NCBI GenBank assembly: GCA_026770585.1
Contig: MU647409.1
Coordinates: forward strand, 70,447-82,931
From: Baffinella frigidus
Taxonomy: Eukaryota > Cryptophyceae > Cryptomonadales > Baffinellaceae
Length of the DNA stretch: 12,485 bases
Reading direction: 5' to 3'
A model generated the notes under the pieces. The model was not told where the DNA came from and searched no databases. It saw only the letters and a list, made by a program, of their open reading frames with translations. Positions 7,203 through 12,485 of the stretch are shown in pieces (position 1 is the stretch's first letter; every line of letters begins with the position of its first letter). The position numbers and the translations under genes were made by a program.

Positions 7203-7292
7203 CCTTTAGGTCCTTTAGGTTCTTCGAGCTCCCAACATAGGCGGACACCGGAACTGGTTCTGCAGAAAAGCCATGCTTCCTTTCGGATCACA
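7203..7292 (-). mobile_element. Family C SINE-like repeat with 28-bp flanking direct repeat
   Basis: The element runs from the doubled CCTTTAGG tail to CTTTCGGATCACA. It is bracketed by exact direct repeats of 28 bases, at 7175-7202 and 7291-7318 (beginning CAAGAGTGCAGTGGGC). Bases 7204-7292 are the exact reverse complement of 7395-7483. It lacks the GGCCCCCC outer end found in other copies, as expected for a 5'-truncated retroposed copy read on the minus strand. Confidence 0.75.
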
Positions 7293-7365
7293 AGAGTGCA
7301 GTGGGCGTGGTCTTTGATGCGAGTGCAATACAAAGCACCAAAGCACCATCACACACAAGGGCACG

Positions 7366-7483
7366 CCGCGATCCTCTGCACAGGGGGGCCTGAATGTGAT
7401 CCGAAAGGAAGCATGGCTTTTCTGCAGAACCAGTTCCGGTGTCCGCCTATGTTGGGAGCTCGAAGAACCTAAAGGACCTAAAG
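7366..7483 (+). mobile_element. Family C SINE-like repeat, fuller copy with flanking repeat
   Basis: On the plus strand it reads CTCTGCACAGGGGGGCCTGA, then TGTGATCCGAAAGGAAGCAT, CTGCAGAACCAGTTCCGGTG, CCGCCTATGTTGGGAGCTCG and the tail AACCTAAAGGACCTAAAG. A 15-base direct repeat (ACACACAAGGGCACG at 7351-7365; one difference at 7484-7498) brackets it. The short-repeat tail at one end and the variable start at the other are SINE-like. A clear tRNA-type promoter was not seen. Confidence 0.7.
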
Positions 7484-7623
7484 ACACACAAAGGCACGTC
7501 TCAGAGCCTGCCGGCTTTCGCTGAAGAAAGTGGACACTTGGCTAAAGTGGACGTGACTTGTGTAAAGTCGCTCCGTTTATCTCTATGTGGGGTATTATCC
7601 CAAGAAGGACCCCCCTAGGACCC

Positions 7624-7744
7624 TACAGGGGTACCTCGCTCATACCAAACTGCCCCCCCCCTAGGACCACCATACGGCCCTAGGCATAGTCCTACGGTAG
7701 GGTCCTAGGAGAAGGCGGTTTCTTATGAGCGAGGTGCGCCGGTA
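7624..7744. mobile_element. Family A foldback element
   Basis: TACAGGGGTACCTCGCTCAT at the left and ATGAGCGAGGTGCGCCGGTA at the right. The core has CCTACGGTAGG and CCTAGG. The preceding bases (GGACCCCCCTAGGACCC) look like the C-run and core of another family A copy, suggesting insertion into or beside an older element. Confidence 0.75.
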
Positions 7745-7785
7745 CATCAGGCCTATCTACGGCCTTACGGTGGTCCCTAGGTCCT

Positions 7786-7881
7786 TATCCCTTCAACAGC
7801 TAGTGAGACACAATTGACCCCACAGAGGTCCTAGGCAGGTTCTAGGGCCCTACGGTAGGGCATGAGCCTACTGACCACTTA
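7786..7881. mobile_element. Family B foldback interrupted by family A
   Basis: TATCCCTTCAACAGCTAGTG is a diverged left end. CCTAGGCAGG and CCTACGGTAGG form the core. The right end CTGACCACTTA breaks off exactly where the family A copy at 7880 begins, at a TA dinucleotide. Confidence 0.6.
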
Positions 7882-8000
7882 CAGGGGTACCTCGCTCATA
7901 AGAAACAGCACTCCCCTAGGACCCTACAGTAGGACCATGCCTAGGGTCCTATGGTGGTCCCAGGGGGGTGGGCGTTTCTTATGAGCAAGGTACCCCTGTA
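7880..8000. mobile_element. Family A foldback inserted into a family B end
   Basis: TACAGGGGTACCTCGCTCAT at the left and ATGAGCAAGGTACCCCTGTA at the right, with CCTACAGTAGG in the core. The left boundary falls on the TA of the interrupted family B terminus, supporting TA-targeted insertion. Confidence 0.8.
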
Positions 8001-8107
8001 ATGGACAAGCCCGCCTCGGGAGGGAAGTTATGTGGGGCGACTGTGTTCAGGTCCTGTTCTCACAACACCTTCACGGAAGGGACTACATGAAGGCCATGCA
8101 GACGAGG

Positions 8108-8234
8108 TACAGGGGTACCTCGCTCATAAGAAACCACCCCACCCTAGGACCCTACAGTAGTACCATGCCTACATGTAGGGCCCTACGTTGGTCCTAGGGG
8201 GGGGGGTGTTTCTTATGAGCGAGGTACCCCTGTA
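8108..8234. mobile_element. Family A foldback with 22-bp flanking repeat
   Basis: Both arms are intact (TACAGGGGTACCTCGCTCAT; ATGAGCGAGGTACCCCTGTA). The core carries a small extra ACATGT. Direct repeats of 22 bases flank it, at 8086-8107 and 8235-8256 (starting CATGAAGGCCATG; 20 of 22 identical). Bases 8131-8248 are nearly repeated at 8811-8922, so this copy and its flank were also duplicated. Confidence 0.8.
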
Positions 8235-8264
8235 CATGAAGGCCATGAAGGCGAGGTAACCCTT

Positions 8265-8328
8265 TCTGCAGGATAAGTTCCGGTGTCCGCCTATGTTGGG
8301 AGCTCGAAGAACCTAAAGGACTAAATGC
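8265..8328 (+). mobile_element. Family C SINE-like repeat, 5'-truncated
   Basis: It begins at CTTTCTGCAGGATAAGTTCC and continues CCGCCTATGTTGGGAGCTCG to the tail AACCTAAAGGACTAAATG. The outer half is missing. No flanking repeat was seen. Confidence 0.7.
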
Positions 8329-8573
8329 AGATGCGCTCAGGGGCGCGTCTTGGTGAGAGGACATTTTTAGGTCCTTGTGGACAGCAGAGTGCCGCTCCTC
8401 AGACCATGGATCATGTGAGGTAAATGTATTCACGTTCTCCTGGTTGACTAAACCCAGCCACCTTGGCCACTTATGGCAACAAGTGGACCCTACAGAGTGG
8501 ACCGCACCAAGTGGATCGGGTAGTGGCAGTTTCTTGAGACAACGCTGGAGCAGTCCCCATATGTTTTCCTACT

Positions 8574-8639
8574 CTCGCCTCAATTCTGCGCCGTGCATTT
8601 CTCTTTCGAATCAAGTCAATAAGTGTCAATAAGTGTCAC
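8574..8639 (-). repeat. Dispersed repeat D, inverted copy 2
   Basis: This is the reverse complement of 1786-1851, including the doubled CAATAAGTGT motif, with scattered substitutions. Confidence 0.75.
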
Positions 8640-8678
8640 TCTCACCCACGCCAGGCACTTGGGTACGGTATTCCAGGC

Positions 8679-8712
8679 TCGTTGTTGGAGCCATTAGTCG
8701 TTGTTGGAGCCG
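8679..8712 (+). repeat. 20-bp direct repeat TCGTTGTTGGAGCC
   Basis: The 14-base motif occurs twice, 20 bases apart, in an otherwise featureless spacer (8640-8810) that also repeats an AAAATGACTTTCGAA-like motif. Confidence 0.7.
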
Positions 8713-8810
8713 TTTCCCCCTGAAAATTGACTTTTGAATACTGTTTTCCCTTACAAAAATGACTTTCGAACACTCCCCCCTCCAGCCCTGCATGGTTAGA
8801 GCCTGCGGGC

Positions 8811-8908
8811 AAACCACCCCACCCTAGGACCCTACAGTAGGACCATGCCTAGGGCCCTACGTTGGTCCTAGGGGGGGGGGGGGTTCTTATGAGCGAGGTA
8901 CCCCTGTA
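8811..8908. mobile_element. Family A foldback, left arm lost
   Basis: It begins at AAACCACCCCACCCTAGGAC and ends GAGCGAGGTACCCCTGTA. It is the near duplicate of 8131-8234, including the downstream CATGAAGGCCATGA, so it arose by segmental copying. Confidence 0.75.
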
Positions 8909-8967
8909 CATGAAGGCCATGAGCAGGCTCAAACAGCCTGCGGGCCTCCGGGTGCCCCTCGAGATCC

Positions 8968-9120
8968 AGCTCTGTCCCACTTGAATTTGGGATCCCCATA
9001 AATTCGCCCCCCCTGAAATTTTACGGGTAAATTTCATGGGGGTGTGTCAAAATTTACATGCAAAATTGGGGGGGGGGGGGGGCAAATTGATGGGGAGCCC
9101 AAATCATGTGGGACAGAGCT
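8968..9120. mobile_element. Family F foldback with C-run/G-run arms
   Basis: AGCTCTGTCCCACTTGAATT at the left pairs with AAATCATGTGGGACAGAGCT at the right. The inner arms pair a C-run (after AAATTCGCC) with a G-run of about 14. It resembles the foldback at 12037-12166 in its inner AAATTTCGCCCC/GAAATTT arms and in the adjoining ACAGAGCTAGG. Confidence 0.75.
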
Positions 9121-9323
9121 AGGAGACCTGTGTTCGTTCGCAGCTCTCTCGCCAGCTCTCTTGTCAGCACCTCAGCACGTCCGTCAGCAGGTGTGTGTAG
9201 GAAGGATGGGAGTGTGTCCGGGAAGGAGCAGAAAGTGTCTAGGAAGGCTTCTTGTGTGCACGCCACACTTATCGGGTCAGCACGTCAGAATTGTCAGCAA
9301 CCGCTGCCTCGTTCGCAGCTCCC

Positions 9324-9530
9324 TAGGGTGTAGGGTGTAGGGTGTAGGGTGCAGGGTGTAGGGTGTAGGGTGTAGGGTGCAGGGTGTAGGGCGTAGGGTG
9401 TAGGGTGTAGGGTGTAGGGTATAGGGTGTAGGGTGCAGGGTGCAGGGTGTAGGGCGTAGGGTGTAGGGTGTAGGGTGCAGGGTGTAGGGCGTAGGGTGCA
9501 GGGTGCAGGGTGTAGGGTGTAGGGTCTACG
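9324..9530 (+). repeat. Interstitial heptamer array (TGTAGGG)n
   Basis: About 29-30 heptamers. The main unit is TGTAGGG, with TGCAGGG, CGTAGGG and TATAGGG variants and very few breaks in phase. It is one substitution from plant-type TTTAGGG. The G-rich strand is the plus strand. Confidence 0.95.
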
Positions 9531-9668
9531 GTGTCGGACGTTCCATACGCGCGATCGAATCCGCCACAACCTGTCGACGAAATACGAAAATAACTCTCTT
9601 CAGGAACGTGTTGTCAGATCGATTTTTGCAACTGACGGCCGTCATTTCCGTTATTTCCGATTCATTAA

Positions 9669-9845
9669 AGAGGATCTAATCCGGTCAGGTATTTAATTTA
9701 AATGCTCGGCGGAGTTCCCCATGCAACGAAAATTACTACACAAGCAATGAAAGAGTCGTGTCCGAAAGATCATGTGTAGTAATTTTCGTACATTTGGGGA
9801 ACTCCCGAGCATTTAATTTAAATACCTGACCGGATGAGATCGTCG
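9669..9845. repeat. Long inverted repeat with a TGTGTAGTAATT core
   Basis: Arms of 60 or more bases start near GATCT-ATCCGGTCAGGTAT and meet at AATTACTACACA (9731-9742) and TGTGTAGTAATT (9773-9784) around a 30-base loop. AT-rich TTTAATTTAAAT segments lie in both arms. Confidence 0.85.
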
Positions 9846-10020
9846 ATGACAGCCCATGCCGCCTGCTGCAGCTCAAGGGGCTGCTCCCCGAGGATAGTTG
9901 AAGGATGATCGCGCTTCAGACCTCTCAGACAAAACAGTCCGACTGGTCCTCCACGTTCGCGCCCCCGTTGTCGATCAAAATGTTCCTAACAGCCGCACAC
10001 ATACCCCGGGTGAACTCGGG
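9818..10020 (-). pseudogene. Frameshifted coding remnant, ankyrin-like hint
   Basis: On the minus strand from 10020 a frame reads PEFTRGMCAAVRNILIDNGG, continues ANVEDQSDCFV and stops at 9925-9927. A second frame then continues through CLRGLKRDHPSTILGEQPLE and LQQAAWAVIDDLIRSGI to a TAA at 9818-9820. Both pieces look protein-like, and a single frameshift would join them. The LIDNGGANVEDQ stretch resembles the ankyrin-repeat pattern LL-NGANV with one extra Gly; this is only a hint. The remnant sits between two long inverted repeats whose arms supply its first and last codons. It may be one exon of a split gene or a chance reading. Confidence 0.3.
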
Positions 10021-10220
10021 TAGAGCGTTTGCGGTAATTGTTGTCCGTTTTGAAAGTGCGATTTCCCGGTTTTACGGTTTTCATTTGCCCCCCCCCCCGA
10101 TTCATTTGTACCAGAGAAGTGTCCATTTAAAACATTCAACGACCTTTACAACATTTTAAAAAACCGTAAACCCGGAAAATCGCACTTTCAAAACGGACAA
10201 CAATTACCGCAAACGCTCTA
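10021..10220. repeat. Long inverted repeat, arms of about 60 bases
   Basis: Bases 10021-10081 (TAGAGCGTTTGCGGTAATTG...) pair nearly perfectly with 10157-10220 around a spacer of about 75 bases containing a C-run. Both arms encode the same FAVIVVRFESA-type peptide in opposite directions. Confidence 0.9.
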
Positions 10221-10230
10221 CTGGGAGTAC

Positions 10231-10380
10231 GACCGCCCACTGACATGAAATCATGAACAGGGGCTCCAATTCCGGCAACTTTTGGCGTGATCCTCAAGTG
10301 TGAGAGTTTTAGGTTGTGACAAAAATCCCAAAAGTGGCCGGAATTGAAGCCCTTGTTCATGATTTCATATCGGTGGGTGG
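10231..10380. repeat. Long inverted repeat, arms of about 53 bases
   Basis: Left arm 10233-10286 (CGCCCACTGACATGAAATCA...) pairs with 10329-10380 at about 85-90 %. The loop is about 43 bases. The arms are unrelated to those of the preceding inverted repeat. Confidence 0.85.
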
Positions 10381-10406
10381 CCGACAGTTACCAAAATCGC
10401 TCTAGA

Positions 10407-10660
10407 AGGCTCATCGACTCGCATCGACATCCGACAGAACCTCCCAAATAATAGAAGGACGCAAAACCGCAAAGGTCCAAGGATGCGACTGACCTCGTGG
10501 GCGTCAGCAGGCTCATCGACAAGCATCCACGTCCAACAAAACCCGCAGTATCATAGAAGCACGCACAAACGCAACGATCCACGGACGATCCACAGACGAG
10601 ATACGGACGCGACTGCCCTCGTGGGCGTCAGCAGGTTCATCGACACGCATCCATGTCTGG
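10407..10660 (+). repeat. Minisatellite, units of 102 and 124 bp plus a partial
   Basis: Units start AGGCTCATCGAC at 10407 and 10509, and AGGTTCATCGAC at 10633. The first two end with CCTCGTGGGCGTCAGC. Open frames on both strands reflect the repeat. Confidence 0.85.
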
Positions 10661-10679
10661 AACTTGGAACAGGAACCAC

Positions 10680-10866
10680 GCCAGGTCATTAGTCGGAATT
10701 TCGGATACAAGTCCTGTTTTAAAATTTGTACCCGGATCCGAAATTCGGAGTGACAAATCGGACGTGGAAAGGACGAGGAGTTGCGTCTCACGTGGGACCT
10801 CACACTCATTTAGTACCACGAAATGAAACGTTGCGTTTTGAAATTCTGGTTAATGACCTGTCATGG
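10680..10866. repeat. Nested inverted repeats
   Basis: An inner perfect stem GAATTTCGGAT (10696-10706) / ATCCGAAATTC (10736-10746) lies at the left side of a wider diverged pair. In that pair CAGGTCATTAGTCGGAATTT, near 10682, matches the complement of AAATTCTGGTTAATGACCTG, near 10842. Confidence 0.6.
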
Positions 10867-10953
10867 ACCCCACGCACTACTACTGAGAACCTACAGGAGA
10901 TTTCACGAAAATTGGATGTCACTCTGCTGTCCCGCAATTGGCCAATTTCATAG

Positions 10954-11082
10954 GAAAACGGTTTCAGTTTAAAACCTTAGGAATCAATGAAAATTACTAC
11001 ACGAATGCTTTAATATTACTCATAAAGGTCATGCTGTGTAGTAAATTTCTTTGCCAATAAATTTTAAATTAAAACCGTTTTC
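10954..11082. repeat. Inverted repeat sharing the TGTGTAGTAATT core
   Basis: GAAAACGGTTTCAGTTTAAAA at the left pairs with the complement of TTTTAAATTAAAACCGTTTTC at the right. The inner ends are AATTACTACAC (10992-11002) and TGTGTAGTAAATT (11035-11047). The core and loop resemble 9728-9788, but the outer arms differ. Confidence 0.75.
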
Positions 11083-11340
11083 AGGTGAAATTCCACCTCT
11101 TGAAAGGCACCTTATCCCCGAGATTCCGCCCAAAATCGCTCAAACTGCAACCTACAATTACTTTTAGATATGTTATCCGGAAAATTGAGATTTCCCTTGC
11201 AGGTCCGCAGTAGCAGCAACTAGGAAACCAAAACAGCCGCAGTGGAATCTCGAGCAGGGCAGCCACGAGCCCCACTCGAGGCTAGAAGTGTGACTATTTT
11301 AAAAGTTTTAACTTTACAAGTCCTTTACAAGTGGACCGCT

Positions 11341-11412
11341 GTGTAGTAATTTTCACACAAATAGGGTCGTTTGGTCACGCATCTCGGGTTATAACCCGAG
11401 ATACGTGACCAA
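11341..11412. repeat. TGTGTAGTAATT half-motif and 42-bp palindrome
   Basis: A single GTGTAGTAATTTTC at 11341-11354 precedes a near-perfect palindrome without a loop at 11371-11412 (TTGGTCACGCATCTCGGGTT paired with its complement; one mismatch). Confidence 0.85.
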
Positions 11413-11778
11413 GCCTGCCCGTGACTGGTACTAAATGTAACAACCCCACATTCAAAATGGTCCCACTTCCAGCCTCGAGTGGCCCTCCGAGGTTGCTGTG
11501 TGAGCCTCGGTCGGTCAGGTGGCGAGCCTCGGTCATGGACCAGGTCACGAGCCTCTAGTTGAGTGATGTGAACGGTCAATGAACTCAGGTTTGGTCTCAG
11601 CTCGTGTCCCTCTAGCGGGGTCATATGCTGAAACCCCAGGCTCAAATCCCTGGAACTTTTTCGATTCTCCTTGCACAAACCTCAGATCTGGGGTGCCTGT
11701 GTTAACTTAAGTCCCAATCTTGGTACAAAATTAACTTTTGGGATTTCAGTTCCAGAGCACTAGTTGAGCCACCCAGGG
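11413..11778. other. Gene-free stretch with a GAGCCTCGGTC repeat
   Basis: TGTGAGCCTCGGTCGGTCAGGTG at 11499-11521 (in two parts: TGTGAGCCTCGGTCGG, CAGGTG) matches about 1632-1654. GAGCCTCGGTC recurs at 11525. A weak tRNA-like GGCTCAAATCC lies near 11640 but no cloverleaf could be drawn. No gene is supported. Confidence 0.45.
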
Positions 11779-11994
11779 CTATTGTCGAAATGGGCTCCGC
11801 GCGGAAAAAATCGAGGTCAGGTCAGCAACATTTTTAATTTTTTTGCCTTTTTGTGTCATCTTACGGGTGGGAGATGCTATTTTGAGATAAAAACCATGCC
11901 CATTGCCCAAGATAGCATAAAAGTCATTTTTTTGGATTTTTTTCTGATTTCCTGACCTGACCTCGATTCCGCGCGAAGCCCATTTCGACAATAG
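11779..11994. repeat. Long inverted repeat with nested AT-rich arms
   Basis: Outer arms 11779-11825 and 11952-11994 pair almost perfectly (CTATTGTCGAAATGGGCTCC...GAGGTCAGGTCAG). Inner segments also pair loosely (GATGCTAT / ATAGCAT and T-runs with A-runs). Open frames on both strands come from this symmetry. Confidence 0.9.
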
Positions 11995-12036
11995 TACATG
12001 ACGCGCGACCTGCGCCAGGTCTCCTACCTCAGTCCT

Positions 12037-12166
12037 AGTAAAGTAAGGCACACAGATATTTCGCCCCCCCCGAAATTTCACAGGTAAATTTTAACCCCCC
12101 CCCCCCATGAAATTTACCTGTGAAATTTCGGGGGGGGGGCGAAATATCTACGTGCCCAACTTTACT
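12037..12166. mobile_element. Family F foldback with C-run/G-run arms, copy 2
   Basis: AGTAAAGTAAGGCACACAGA / complement GTGCCCAACTTTACT outside, GATATTTCGCCCCCCCCGAA / TTCGGGGGGGGGCGAAATATC-type inner arms, and a central run of about 14 C. Weaker pairing extends further out (GGTCTCCTACCTCAGTCC with GGACAGAGCTAGGTCT). It is related to 8968-9120. Confidence 0.85.
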
Positions 12167-12260
12167 CGGACAGAGCTAGGTCTCAGCTGGGATCCCTCTG
12201 GGACTCTGAGACCTCAGAGGCTCCTATAACCTGAGGGAGGACTCAGAGCCAGCGAACTGG

Positions 12261-12269
12261 TTTAGGGTG

Positions 12270-12328
<59 letters not shown>

Positions 12329-12450
12329 GGTGGAGGTTGAGGGTGGAGGGTTGAGGTTTGAGGGTGGAGGGTTGATGGTTTCGGGTTTCGGGTTTCGGGT
12401 TTAGGGTTTAGGGTTTAGGGTTTAGGGTCTAGGGTTTAGGGTTTCGGGTC

Positions 12451-12481
<31 letters not shown>

Positions 12482-12485
12482 GGTT
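12261..12485 (+). repeat. Subtelomeric heptamer array ending the window
   Basis: Heptamers occur in blocks: TTGAGGG (about 12272-12330, with TGGAGGG variants to about 12375), TTTCGGG (about 12379-12399), canonical TTTAGGG (about 12400-12443) and TTGAGGG again to the end. TTTAGGG is the plant-type telomere unit. The plus strand is G-rich, so the chromosome end would lie to the right. Confidence 0.95.

Noticed and set aside
9294-9569. Minus-strand ORF of Thr-Leu-His-Pro repeats
   Set aside because: It is a translation of the heptamer array, whose 21-base period keeps the frame open.
10726-10953. Plus-strand ORF of 75 aa
   Set aside because: It overlaps nested inverted repeats, lacks an ATG start and shows no recognisable motif.
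11580-11665. Possible tRNA or tRNA-derived head
   Set aside because: GGCTCAAATCC followed by a T-run resembles a B box, but the stems do not pair as a T arm and no acceptor or anticodon arm could be drawn.
1-12485. CRISPR array or prokaryotic operon
   Set aside because: No regularly spaced identical repeats with unique spacers were seen. The tandem repeats are contiguous satellites, and there are no ribosome-binding-site-led gene runs.

Overview
The window looks like repeat-saturated nuclear DNA of a eukaryote, probably a microalga or other protist, close to a chromosome end. No bacterial gene arrangement is visible: there are no operons or run of convincing ORFs, and no tRNA, rRNA or CRISPR was recognised. 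Plant-type TTTAGGG heptamers and their variants form two arrays, one of them at the right edge, with the G-rich strand running rightward. That is the polarity expected if the chromosome end lies to the right. TTTAGGG-type repeats are known from plants, many green algae, dinoflagellates, chromerids and some other algal groups. The peptides encoded by the dispersed repeats remind me of ones frequent in cryptophyte draft assemblies, but I cannot check that, so the lineage is left open.

Layout. Bases 1-250 are a GA microsatellite in three larger units. Bases 290-1146 hold short foldback (MITE-like) elements of two families, A and B, some nested. Bases 1147-2900 hold isolated hairpins, half of a dispersed repeat and a self-complementary CGTACGAGCT satellite. 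Bases 2892-3479 (minus) are the best protein-coding candidate, an unrecognised 195-residue ORF bracketed by direct repeats of about 46 bp. Bases 3900-4955 hold short tandem repeats and a doubtful GC-rich ORF. Bases 4960-8910 are dense family A and B foldbacks mixed with a third, SINE-like family C that has a short-repeat tail and, in two copies, flanking direct repeats. Bases 8968-12166 hold a run of large inverted repeats with mostly unrelated arms, a heptamer array at 9324-9530, a small frameshifted coding remnant at 9818-10020 (minus) and a minisatellite of about 100-125 bp. Bases 12261-12485 are the terminal heptamer array.

How it works together. There is no visible pathway. The window is best read as a subtelomeric depot for non-autonomous elements. 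Families A and B and several hairpins share a small palindromic core (CCTAC-N-GTAGG next to CCTAGG). No transposase or reverse transcriptase was recognised, so the elements would depend on enzymes encoded elsewhere. Most open frames here are by-products of palindromic, stop-poor repeats.
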